Positions 1 to 7,713 of a stretch of 13,235 nucleotides of DNA are shown here, one piece after another. The DNA comes from JAJTHY01 sp964458795. GTDB taxonomy: Bacteria; Pseudomonadota; Alphaproteobacteria; Rickettsiales; Midichloriaceae. Location of the stretch: the NCBI GenBank assembly GCA_964458795.1, contig CAYWJW010000044.1, positions 1-13,235 of the forward strand, written 5' to 3'. The stretch's first letter is position 1; every line of letters begins with the position of its first letter. A program made the translations under genes and the position numbers. Below the pieces are notes generated by a model. The model did not search any database. It was not told where the DNA came from and saw only the letters and a list, made by a program, of their open reading frames with translations.

Positions 1-272
1 CAAAGGAACGGATAGCGCCAGTTCTAGGTGCTGCACAGCGCTATTTCCCTGATGCTTGCGATTATCAGCTTAAGAGCACCTGGGCTTGTTTGCGTCCGCA
101 AACTCCACACAGCTACCCTTATATAAGTAAGGCCAAATTCAATAATTTATATATAAACATTGGACACGGTATGCTGGGGTGGACTCAAGCATTAGGCAGT
201 GCAAAGGCAGTGACTGATTTGCTTATGCACAAAAAGACAGAATTATATATGGAACCTTACAAATTTACTTAG
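1..272 (+). CDS. dadA: D-amino acid dehydrogenase (DadA-like), C-terminal fragment
   Basis: The reading frame is open from base 3 to the TAG at 270-272, giving the last 89 residues of a protein whose start lies outside the window. It carries the C-terminal signature of the DadA family of FAD-dependent oxidoreductases: a WACLRPQTP segment (family form WxGLRPxTP), then NLYINIGHGMLGWT followed by a GSAKAVTDLL helix. In the family this region covers the FAD pocket and substrate site. DadA enzymes oxidatively deaminate D-amino acids to 2-oxo acids and pass electrons to the respiratory chain at the inner membrane. Substrate specificity cannot be read from this fragment, and another member of the DAO superfamily is possible. 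The last 8 bases overlap the end of the convergent gene at 265-600. Confidence 0.8.
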   Translation, partial: KERIAPVLGAAQRYFPDACDYQLKSTWACLRPQTPHSYPYISKAKFNNLYINIGHGMLGWTQALGSAKAVTDLLMHKKTELYMEPYKFT

Positions 273-600
273 TATTCCCTGTTCCTTTACCGCCGCCAAA
301 TAGTTCGTTCATTGCTTGAGCGCGGGTCATTTCACCTCTTCTTTCTATGATATGTTCCTTTATCATAGGATCTCGTTGGCTACGTTCGTAAATAGCATCG
401 CAAGCGCCGCTTAAACTGCGGATCTTCGCTTCAAGGTGACTAGTGTTTGGGTTGCTTCCTAGCTTGTCTGCTAGAGATCCCATATATCCTTGATGTAGCA
501 TACAGGTTTCAACTTGTACCATACCGGAATTTGGGTTTTCAAAAGCATTTATTATCTTGTTGATATCTCTATCTACTTTGTCATAACGTCCTTTAGCCAT
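265..600 (-). CDS. Hypothetical protein, 111 aa, basic and soluble
   Basis: I do not recognise this protein. It starts with ATG at 600, preceded by a good ribosome binding site (AAGAGG, 7 nt before the ATG), which supports it as a real gene. It has no signal peptide and no membrane segment. The N-terminal 25 residues are charged (MAKGRYDKVDRDINKI), the middle is probably helical, and the C-terminus ends in a Gly/Lys-rich tail (FGGGKGTGNTK). Its start lies 36 bases after the stop of the 376-residue membrane protein on the same strand, so the two are probably co-transcribed and may act together. Its stop overlaps the end of the convergent dadA fragment by 8 bases. Function unknown. Confidence 0.6.
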   Translation of the reverse strand: MAKGRYDKVDRDINKIINAFENPNSGMVQVETCMLHQGYMGSLADKLGSNPNTSHLEAKIRSLSGACDAIYERSQRDPMIKEHIIERRGEMTRAQAMNELFGGGKGTGNTK

Positions 601-636
601 TTGTATACCTCTTAAAATTATTAATTATATCCATTG

Positions 637-1767
637 TTATTCTCCAAGTGCGACCCCACCTTTAGCCATGGTGCTAGCTTTGTGCATGGCCATGTTAGCA
701 ACGGCATGCATGGTGTAACCTGTGCTCATTCCTATAAAGCCTATGGCTTCACCAGCCGTTTCTTTAACAAGTCCAGGTATCTTTACAGCAAATCTTAAGG
801 TTTTTGATGCTGATTGCAAGGTGGTAAACAGTTCTACATCAGCTGCAGCCTTTGCATTTAATTCTGGTTCTTTCTTAATTCTCTCAATCATAGCATCCAT
901 TTTTGTTTCAAAGTTGTGAAGGACCACCGTAAGAGCAGCATCCCCCGCTTTTTGTGCATCTTCAATTTCTTTTACTAGTTTATCACCATCAATTTCACCA
1001 GATAATCCTTCAACTTCTTTAATAAAGTTTTCTTTAACTCTATTAACTGCTTCATTAAATTGTGCAGATACAAACCTAGGGCGCTCATCTAATTGGTAAA
1101 TAGTAGCTACCTCTTCATCAGTAATTTTATTACCTGCAGTCGAGCTTGCTTTAGCTTCAGGTTCTTTCTCATGTATTTCACTATACTTCTCCCAGCCTTG
1201 ATACATAGAATATAAAAGCAAAGCTCCTAGATACCATTTTAAAGTATTAACTAAAGAATTTTTTCTTTGAATAACTTCATTCACAACCATGTCTTTGACT
1301 TTTGATGCAGTGCTGGGTTGCGAATCAGGTGTACCTTCAGGTTTAGGAGGTATATTCCAAACTGCATCAAATTCCGGTACCTGACTTTCAGTTGGAGTTG
1401 TAAAAATATCTGCATGTAAAATTTGATATGCTTCTCGCATAGACCGTAAGTTCTCAGCGGCCTTTACAGAGGCTTCCGAGGTTTTTTCTACTACTTTTGC
1501 AGAAGTCACCTGTGCTTGTGTGGATACAGTGCTTATTGTGGAACTCGCAATAGACATGAAAGATTCTGCCATAAGAGTCGACTGACGTCTTATATTATCC
1601 ATTGATTCCTTCATAGCACTAGCATACTGCTCTGAATAAACATCCTCTAAATACCTAACTCTAACAGCATTTGGATTAGTTTCAGTATGTGTGGCTACGC
1701 TACGTTGGCCAACTCTTGCTGCTTGGCCTGCGCCCCTTGCGACTCCTGGGATTCTTGAAGTAAACAT
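637..1767 (-). CDS. Hypothetical single-pass membrane, coiled-coil protein with presequence-like N-terminus
   Basis: I recognise no family. I place the start at ATG 1767 (376 aa), because AAAAGG lies 6 nt upstream; the TTG at 1773 would sit directly against that site. Residues 1-28 contain four arginines (5, 11, 18, 22), small and hydroxylated residues and no acidic residue until E29, like a mitochondrial presequence or a basic amphipathic helix. Residues about 45-118 form a Ser/Ala/Lys-rich probable coiled coil. Residues 128-152 are Pro-rich. Residues about 173-191 (LVNTLKWYLGALLLYSMYQ) form one likely membrane segment. Residues 195-345 are highly charged and helical. The tail (about 340-376) is rich in Gly, Met and Ala and could be weakly membrane-active. 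It is divergent from the 950-aa gene and upstream of the 111-aa gene. A structural or secreted host-interaction protein is possible but unproven. Confidence 0.65.
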   Translation of the reverse strand: MFTSRIPGVARGAGQAARVGQRSVATHTETNPNAVRVRYLEDVYSEQYASAMKESMDNIRRQSTLMAESFMSIASSTISTVSTQAQVTSAKVVEKTSEASVKAAENLRSMREAYQILHADIFTTPTESQVPEFDAVWNIPPKPEGTPDSQPSTASKVKDMVVNEVIQRKNSLVNTLKWYLGALLLYSMYQGWEKYSEIHEKEPEAKASSTAGNKITDEEVATIYQLDERPRFVSAQFNEAVNRVKENFIKEVEGLSGEIDGDKLVKEIEDAQKAGDAALTVVLHNFETKMDAMIERIKKEPELNAKAAADVELFTTLQSASKTLRFAVKIPGLVKETAGEAIGFIGMSTGYTMHAVANMAMHKASTMAKGGVALGE

Positions 1768-1855
1768 ATACAACCTTTTATAATTTATGTCATATCATGA
1801 AAGTAGACCATAAAAGTTAATAAATGGTTAATGCATGGTGCTTTATTTAAAAATA

Positions 1856-1864
1856 TGTTATAAC
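1856..1864 (+). promoter_or_regulatory. Extended -10 promoter element for the 950-aa gene
   Basis: TG-T-TATAAC (TG at 1856-1857, hexamer 1859-1864) matches an extended -10 element, and no convincing -35 is seen. Transcription would start near 1871, only about 18 nt before the ATG at 1889. There is no Shine-Dalgarno sequence in this leader. Confidence 0.4.
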
Positions 1865-1888
1865 ACCACAGCTTAACTTGTTTTTATT

Positions 1889-4741
1889 ATGGCTGCTTTT
1901 ACAACAAATTTATGGGCGACTATTAGTTCGTTAGGTAGACGCATAGATTCTTGGGTATCCAGGAATCGTGGATGGAGTATTATAAAGGCCGGCTCTTTGG
2001 TGTTAGGAGCTTTAGGAGTTTTGACAATTTTGCAATCTAAAACACAGGAAGATAAACCAGAGGAAAATGCTGCAAAAGAGGGTGAACTAGAGAAAAAGTC
2101 AGCTGAAGCAATAGCTGATGTGAGACAAGAGCTTTGTGTAATTAGAGCAAAAGAGCAGTCTCTAGAGCAAAAACTAGCTAAAATAAAACGGAAAAAGCAA
2201 TTACTGAAGCTGAAACAAGCATATTTGAATCTTGATGATATTTATCGGTGGCGCGAGAAGCTAATTGCTGAAACTAAAAAGTCAACTAGCGGCATAATTA
2301 ACGAAGATGTAGCTTTATATTTGCAGCTTGATGCTTTACCAGAAGAGCATTGTGGGATATTTATTTGTGATAGAGATTCTAACTTGGCTTATTTGGATGG
2401 TATAGCAGCCAAAGTAAAAGATTTAATAACATGGTTGGTCTCAAAAAATGTTTCTATCGATAGTTTAACGCGACCATACTTAAAAGATTTATACTTGTAT
2501 ACTAAAGCTGTGAAGCAGCTTAATAAAGGTAAGCTTGATGAAGGCTCCGCATTTAAGTGTATTCAAGACATAGAGCATGAACAGGTCCGAGATAGATTTA
2601 TTAAAGACTGTTATAGAAGGGGTTTGGTCTTAGTTGCCCCAGCGGATGAAGCATCTGCTGTTTTACATAGGGCTAAAGTTCTAGTGCATTACCTTTGGAC
2701 GTGGCGTGAAAATATAGTGTTAGTTGAGCCTGGAAAAAATGCCAAGGGAATTGAAAATAGAGATACATCTACGTATTTGAATCTTCACATAATTGAAGAG
2801 AAATACCATTCCCCTGATAATTTAGCTCTGCTTGATCGGATGGCAGGTGACATAAAAAGCTCAATGGAAGATTTAGTTTCAGAGGGTTTTCCTATAGAAA
2901 ATCTTAAGTATCCATATCTTAGAGAGTTATATCTATACACGCAAGCGCTTGAGCTGCTGTCTAAGGAAGAATTGGATATAGCTAGGTTATTACAATGTCT
3001 TAAGGACATGAGAGATGACAGAGTTATAACTAGGCTTGTGCAGGATTATTATAAAATCTTTGAAAATGACGTGCTGTATGAAGCAGAATGCAGCGATGAC
3101 TTAAAGCTTGTTATGCAGGAGATAGTTAGAGTATATAGGCAATCCAAAGTGGGGTTTAGGATAGCTGAACTAAGAGGAGGGCATATGTATTATGGAAATA
3201 ATACTGATATTGATAACTCCTTCTTTAGAATCCTCTTAATAATGTTACTAAGAGAGAAGTTGGTTGGGATTGATGAAGATTTAGATAATGCAGCGCTAAA
3301 GAATCTATTAGTTGAGATTAGCAATTTTGAAGCAGGGAATCTATTTGTTTTGACGCAAGAAGAGCAAAGGATGATTATTGTAAATATTATGTTTATAAAT
3401 AGTGGGGTAGGGAGAGAGCATACACAGGCAGAATATGAAGCAATCCTTGATAGTCCTGAAGGTCTTGAAAAGATTGAAGAAATTAAAACAAGATTCGAAG
3501 ATAATGCTAGGTATTTTATGATTCAGAGCTTGTTTGAATCACTTGATTCTAACAGATTTCAAAATCTGTTTAGGATATTTGAGCGTGTGGGTAATGTTAA
3601 TACTCGGTATTGTAAGCTTGTATTGGACTGCTTAATGGATGATGAATTTAGTGATAGGATAACACTAGAGTTATTGATTAAATGCAGCAGTAAAGAGCTT
3701 AGTGAAGTTATAATTCCATCTTTTAATAATGTACTAGTTATGCGAACGGGGTCTCTATTAGCGATTGCTGTGAGGGAAGAGAATTTAGAGTTTGTCAGAG
3801 AAGTTATAGATCACGTCAAACGTATGGGCTGTTTGGGAGCGATTTCTCAGAATGATGAATGCGTTCGGTATATAGCAAGTCTGCTTAGAGGAGGGAAGGC
3901 GTTTGAGAAAAACATTGTTATAGAGCTTTTTAGGGAGTTTAACGCAGAGCAGTTCACTTCAATTATAAGGTACCTATATGAAATGCTGGAGGATAAATCA
4001 GAGATAAAGCTAATATATGAAGATGTACTAAGCCTGATAGGCAAGCAAGGTGCTTGTTATAATACAAGGGAGTTGCTGCGCAATGTGTTGATATCCGCAA
4101 AGGAGCTAGGTGTATTACAGTGTATTGAGAGAAGTTATAATGATCTTATATTTTGTAAAAAGCTAGGGATTGTAAAGCTTGCTATTGAAGCAGCACTTGA
4201 GGAGGAATTAATAAGTAGCACTATTATTGATATGGAAAGATTCAAAAGAGCTGATAAAGCAAGGCAAAGCGTTATTGTAGTACTTGTTCCAGGAATAATT
4301 AAACCGTCTAAGGATATTACTCCCATGAGGTTGAGTTGCAGTAATTACATTTCGGTATTATCAAGGTTAGAAGATATGTTGGATTTCATGCTGCTTCATA
4401 GCAAATTCAAGATGATATGTAAGGATATACATGCAAATCTACAGATTGTACCGGGTATAATATTGAAGAATCTCCCATGTGAAAAGGCTGGAGATGCAAG
4501 GCATGCTCTTGAAGTTTTAAATCAGGTTTTATCGGGTGCATGTCAACCAATAAAAATAGATGAAGCTTTATGTTCTACAAATTTTGATCTTCTAACTTTA
4601 ATGTTTGAGGTGTTTAAGCAGCAGCACTCAATAAGCGGTGAAATTCTAGATACAGGTTTAAAAGTCATACTAGTACACAAATACCCAAGGCTCCTTGAGT
4701 ATACAAAAGGCCACCAGGATGTTTCGCCTGGCAGCCTTTAA
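1889..4741 (+). CDS. Large membrane-anchored helical protein with internal duplication, 950 aa
   Basis: Unrecognised. It starts with ATG at 1889 and no ribosome binding site is visible. The N-terminus (residues 1-30) is basic and amphipathic (R17, R18, R25, R27; only D20 acidic), followed by one membrane segment at about 31-49. Residues about 58-115 are Lys/Glu/Gln-rich and should form a coiled coil. Two related units follow, about 121-243 and 272-389. Each begins with WRE, contains PYL(K/R)(D/E)LYLYT (196-205 and 342-351) and ends in a cysteine-containing helix and an R-D/Q-rich helix (RFIKDCYRR; RLVQDYYK). Residues 390-950 look almost wholly alpha-helical with no catalytic motif I can name, perhaps an alpha-solenoid. 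The last residues (KGHQDVSPGSL) are encoded by an imperfect palindrome, so the C-terminus may have been altered by a repeat insertion. It is divergent from the 376-aa gene. An effector or surface protein is a guess. Confidence 0.7.
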   Translation: MAAFTTNLWATISSLGRRIDSWVSRNRGWSIIKAGSLVLGALGVLTILQSKTQEDKPEENAAKEGELEKKSAEAIADVRQELCVIRAKEQSLEQKLAKIKRKKQLLKLKQAYLNLDDIYRWREKLIAETKKSTSGIINEDVALYLQLDALPEEHCGIFICDRDSNLAYLDGIAAKVKDLITWLVSKNVSIDSLTRPYLKDLYLYTKAVKQLNKGKLDEGSAFKCIQDIEHEQVRDRFIKDCYRRGLVLVAPADEASAVLHRAKVLVHYLWTWRENIVLVEPGKNAKGIENRDTSTYLNLHIIEEKYHSPDNLALLDRMAGDIKSSMEDLVSEGFPIENLKYPYLRELYLYTQALELLSKEELDIARLLQCLKDMRDDRVITRLVQDYYKIFENDVLYEAECSDDLKLVMQEIVRVYRQSKVGFRIAELRGGHMYYGNNTDIDNSFFRILLIMLLREKLVGIDEDLDNAALKNLLVEISNFEAGNLFVLTQEEQRMIIVNIMFINSGVGREHTQAEYEAILDSPEGLEKIEEIKTRFEDNARYFMIQSLFESLDSNRFQNLFRIFERVGNVNTRYCKLVLDCLMDDEFSDRITLELLIKCSSKELSEVIIPSFNNVLVMRTGSLLAIAVREENLEFVREVIDHVKRMGCLGAISQNDECVRYIASLLRGGKAFEKNIVIELFREFNAEQFTSIIRYLYEMLEDKSEIKLIYEDVLSLIGKQGACYNTRELLRNVLISAKELGVLQCIERSYNDLIFCKKLGIVKLAIEAALEEELISSTIIDMERFKRADKARQSVIVVLVPGIIKPSKDITPMRLSCSNYISVLSRLEDMLDFMLLHSKFKMICKDIHANLQIVPGIILKNLPCEKAGDARHALEVLNQVLSGACQPIKIDEALCSTNFDLLTLMFEVFKQQHSISGEILDTGLKVILVHKYPRLLEYTKGHQDVSPGSL
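2249..3055 (+). repeat. Coding tandem duplication (two units of about 120-130 codons)
   Basis: Residues about 121-243 and 272-389 of the 950-aa protein align over their whole length. The best conserved block is PYLKDLYLYTKAVKQLNK against PYLRELYLYTQALELLSK, 11 of 18 identical and 146 residues apart. The DNA has diverged enough that this is an old duplication. It marks a domain used twice in the protein. Confidence 0.7.
4706..4739. terminator. Imperfect palindrome at convergent gene ends, candidate bidirectional terminator or repeat element
   Basis: The arms are AAAGGC (4706-4711) with GCCTTT (4734-4739) and CCAGG (4714-4718) with CCTGG (4727-4731), separated by 2-base internal bulges and an 8-base loop. 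The T-rich arm falls on the stop codon of the 950-aa gene, and on the other strand the stem runs into TTTTGTAT, so it could stop transcripts from both that gene and skp. It may also be a copy of a mobile palindromic repeat, because it encodes the last residues of the protein. Confidence 0.45.
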
Positions 4742-4792
4742 TCTAATACCAATTCCAGCATGACATACTTAGGACAGCAGGATGACTCGTAA

Positions 4793-5344
4793 TTAGAATT
4801 TAACCACGATATTTGGTAATTTTTTGTTTAACGAATCAAGCACAGGAGTGGTAACATCAAGTGATGGCTCGCTATAAAGTGCCTGCATCTTTGGTAGAAC
4901 CACTCTAGCATGGCTCTTGGTGGCTTCATCTTTAACAATTTCTGCTAATACTTTTTCGAATTGTTGCAGAGATTCGGTATAAGCTTTGTCAAGCGCGCCT
5001 CTGCTTTCCTGAACTTTTTTCTGAGCATCACTGAATTCTTTTGCTAGATCATTGCTCTTTTGTTCAAAGACTTCTTTGCTTAGAACAGCTTTTTGCTTTT
5101 CTAAATCTTCATACTTCTTTTTGAAATAGGCTTCTTTAGTAGAAGAATCTTTTTTGAATTCTTCAGCTTTTTTATCAAGTTGTTCTCTTACCTTTTGAAG
5201 TGCTGTTGATTTTTCAAGAATAACTTGAGTATCAACAAATACAATTGATTTTTCGTCCGCAGCTATTGCAAAGGAGGATAGACCAGCAACCATAGCTGCT
5301 GAAATTACTAATTTGCCGATTTTATTTTTTATATTAAAAGACAT
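4793..5344 (-). CDS. skp: Skp/OmpH family periplasmic chaperone
   Basis: This 183-residue protein has the Skp layout. A signal peptide occupies residues 1-28 (basic start, hydrophobic stretch, cleavage predicted after AIA before ADEK). A short beta strand with the family's IVFVDTQVILEKS motif follows (about 33-45), then a long Lys/Glu/Gln helical hairpin from about 46 to 140 that forms the arms, then a C-terminal segment returning to the body. Skp trimers hold unfolded outer-membrane proteins in the periplasm and deliver them to the BAM complex. The ATG at 5344 has GGGG 5 nt upstream. It begins 17 bases after bamA on the same strand, the usual alphaproteobacterial order, so the two are probably one transcript. 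In many relatives lpxD, fabZ and lpxA follow; here a convergent unrelated gene follows instead. Confidence 0.88.
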   Translation of the reverse strand: MSFNIKNKIGKLVISAAMVAGLSSFAIAADEKSIVFVDTQVILEKSTALQKVREQLDKKAEEFKKDSSTKEAYFKKKYEDLEKQKAVLSKEVFEQKSNDLAKEFSDAQKKVQESRGALDKAYTESLQQFEKVLAEIVKDEATKSHARVVLPKMQALYSEPSLDVTTPVLDSLNKKLPNIVVKF

Positions 5345-5361
5345 TATAACCCCGTATAAAA

Positions 5362-7635
5362 TTAAAAATTAGTTCCAAAATCAACATAGAATCGTTTAAC
5401 ATCGTCAAACTTTTCTCTCCTGTAAGGAATACCATAATTCAGACTTATTGTACCAAGTGGTGATTTCCAAATCAAGCTCATACCGACAGAGGCCCTAAAA
5501 CTTTTTGTATTATATATATTAGACTTATTAAGTCTTTCGTCAACACCATAAAGAGTACCTATGTCATGAAAGATAGAAGCTTTTAAACCAACCTCATTTG
5601 GCAACCCTAAAGGAAAGATAAGTTCTGTGGTTGCAGTATAGTAGATATCGCCACCGAGTGCATCTCCAGTATTTTTATCGCGTGGGCCAATACCGGCTAT
5701 ATCAAAGCCACGTATATAATCCGGGCCTATGTAAAAGCGGTCGTTAAGTTTAACTTTGCTGCCGGCATAGCCAGATAGATGTCCGGCTTTACCAACAACT
5801 TTGAATATTACATCGCGTTTGTAGAGAGGATAAAATCCTGCTGCTACACCTCGAGTAGAAAAATATCGAGTATGGCCACCAATACCTGCCAAGTCTTGAT
5901 CCAGCTTAAGTAGATATCCTTCAGTTGGGGATAGTCTACTATCCAGTTTATCATACTCAAGTGCGTGCCCAATGAGGGACACTATATGCGATCCCTTTTG
6001 ATCTTTAATATAGATAGATGCAGTATCGGGTACATCACTCACGGTCTCACGTTTAAGTGAATACCTAACGCCATGAGACAAGTGTTCAGATATAGCGTAT
6101 CCTGCTCTGAGTGCAAAACCAAGAGTTTTGCTTTTGTAAGAGCTTGTTGATTCGAAATTTCGGTTATTAGCAAATATATCAAATCCCGCGGAAAGTTCTT
6201 TGTCCATGAAATAAGGTTCAGTAAAGCTGAACATAGCGCTCCGTTCCTTCTGGGCTATGGTAGTGCCCAACTGAACTTGCTGACCTTTACCTAGGAAGTT
6301 ATTTTCACTAAGCATAACTTGGCCTAATATGCCTGTTGTAGTATTATACCCACCTGCGAAGTTTATGCTACCTGTTGAAGTTTCTTCAACTTCAACATCT
6401 ATGTCCATTTTATCTGGTTCTTCAGTCTTTTTGTTCTTGAAGTCTACTTTGCTGAAGTAGTTAAGATTATCAATCCTTTGCTTAGATCGTTGGATTTTGG
6501 TTATATTGTACGGGTCGCCTTCAGCTATTCTAAACTCGCGACGGATTACTTTATCAAGTGTACGCGTATTATTCTTTATATTGATTTTACGCACATAAAC
6601 TCTATAGCTTTCTTTAATAACAAAGGTTACTTTTGCAATTTTATCAGTAGGATTTGTGGTAACTCTTGGTTCAATCTCAACAAATGGATAGCCATGATCG
6701 CCAAGATAATTAGTAATGGCATCAACCGAATCATCAATGGTTGCTCTGCTAAATCTATCTCCTTCTTTAATTTTGATTAAAGGGTCCAAAGCGCATGTAT
6801 CAAAACCTTTTATATGGCTATCGATAGAAAATGCACCAAAGTTATATTCATCGCCTTCATGCAGTACGAAGGTGATAAGGAAGCCATCGCGGTTTAGTGA
6901 GAGCTCCGAGGTGGCAGCTAAAATTTTGAAATCAGCATAGCCTTTATTCATATAGAATCTGCGCAGCATCTCTTTATCATACTCCAGTTTGTCTGGATCA
7001 TAGACATCAGCACTAGAGAAGAAGCGGTAGAATCTATATTCCTTAGATGCCAGAACCTCAGCCAAATCAGAGTCTGAAAATAGCTTGTTGCCAGCAAAGT
7101 TTATTTTTCGTATCACTGATTCTTTGCCTTCATTAATTTCATAGACCAGATTAACGCGGTTTTGATCGAGTTGAATTATCTTAGGTTCAATAGTTGCTGA
7201 GTAACGCCCCATCTTCTGATACAAACCAGTTATGCGATTAAGATCTGCCTGGAGTTTATAGGGTGAAAATACGCTGTTAGACCGCATAGTAACTTCTTGC
7301 ATAAGATCAGCATCTTCAATACGTTTGTTGCCGTCAAACCCGATTTTATTTATAAGTGGGTTTTCCACAACTTTTACTACTAAGACATCGCCTTCCTGCG
7401 AGATCCTTACATCGGAGAAAAAGCCAGTTTCAAACAGATGCTTAATTGAACTATCAATTTTATCCGTTGTAGCGGTCTCTCCCTCAATCACATCAAGGTA
7501 AGCGAAGATAGTTTCCTTGCTGATACGGTGGTTGCCCTCATATTTAATGTGCTTAATCTTAGGATCTGCAGCATACGCTGCAAATGCAGTAAAGATAATG
7601 AGCAGGGTAGTTGCAACGCTCTTAATTAGTTTCAT
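5362..7635 (-). CDS. bamA: Outer membrane protein assembly factor BamA
   Basis: BamA is the Omp85 core of the BAM complex, which folds and inserts beta-barrel proteins into the outer membrane. I start it at ATG 7635 (757 aa), which gives a classic signal peptide (MKLIKSVATT..., cleavage after AYA near residue 22); the TTG at 7653 only adds six residues ahead of it. Five POTRA domains follow at about 26-91, 94-171, 174-260, 265-341 and 344-418, each with a Gly-Asn/Asp or G(Y/F) turn, for instance YEGNHRIS and FDGNKRIED. The C-terminal barrel begins at about 419. It carries the conserved lid-loop motif YIRGF (residues 640-644) followed by DIAGIGPRD, and ends in a C-terminal phenylalanine (FGTNF), the usual OMP targeting signal. 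The start region has a GAGAG about 11 nt upstream that also pairs with CTCTC in a small leader hairpin. skp follows after 17 bases. The adjacent rseP seen in many relatives is absent here. Confidence 0.95.
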   Translation of the reverse strand: MKLIKSVATTLLIIFTAFAAYAADPKIKHIKYEGNHRISKETIFAYLDVIEGETATTDKIDSSIKHLFETGFFSDVRISQEGDVLVVKVVENPLINKIGFDGNKRIEDADLMQEVTMRSNSVFSPYKLQADLNRITGLYQKMGRYSATIEPKIIQLDQNRVNLVYEINEGKESVIRKINFAGNKLFSDSDLAEVLASKEYRFYRFFSSADVYDPDKLEYDKEMLRRFYMNKGYADFKILAATSELSLNRDGFLITFVLHEGDEYNFGAFSIDSHIKGFDTCALDPLIKIKEGDRFSRATIDDSVDAITNYLGDHGYPFVEIEPRVTTNPTDKIAKVTFVIKESYRVYVRKINIKNNTRTLDKVIRREFRIAEGDPYNITKIQRSKQRIDNLNYFSKVDFKNKKTEEPDKMDIDVEVEETSTGSINFAGGYNTTTGILGQVMLSENNFLGKGQQVQLGTTIAQKERSAMFSFTEPYFMDKELSAGFDIFANNRNFESTSSYKSKTLGFALRAGYAISEHLSHGVRYSLKRETVSDVPDTASIYIKDQKGSHIVSLIGHALEYDKLDSRLSPTEGYLLKLDQDLAGIGGHTRYFSTRGVAAGFYPLYKRDVIFKVVGKAGHLSGYAGSKVKLNDRFYIGPDYIRGFDIAGIGPRDKNTGDALGGDIYYTATTELIFPLGLPNEVGLKASIFHDIGTLYGVDERLNKSNIYNTKSFRASVGMSLIWKSPLGTISLNYGIPYRREKFDDVKRFYVDFGTNF

Positions 7636-7677
7636 CAAAAAATAGGCTCTCAAAAATCAGAAGAGAGTAATACATCA

Positions 7678-7707
7678 ATTATGGTAAACTTTCAAACCAT
7701 TTCGCAA
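7678..7707 (-). promoter_or_regulatory. Candidate bamA promoter
   Basis: On the minus strand TTGCGA (7707-7702) and CATAAT (7683-7678) are 18 bases apart. The predicted transcript would start near 7671, giving a leader of about 36 nt. It lies in the gap after the stop of the 128-aa gene, so bamA need not depend on that gene's promoter. Confidence 0.4.
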
Positions 7708-7713
7708 AGTGAA

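Noticed and set aside
722..919. 65-codon open frame on the plus strand inside the 376-aa gene
   Set aside because: Antisense to a gene with a good ribosome binding site and coherent protein features; the translated peptide shows no domain.
6478..6940. Two plus-strand open frames of 74 and 100 codons inside bamA
   Set aside because: Antisense to POTRA-encoding sequence whose protein is clearly conserved; they are by-products of bamA codon use.
7636..7653. TTG at 7653 as the bamA start
   Set aside because: It places six extra residues in front of a clean signal peptide and has no ribosome binding site; ATG 7635 is preferred, though GAGAG is a little far from it.
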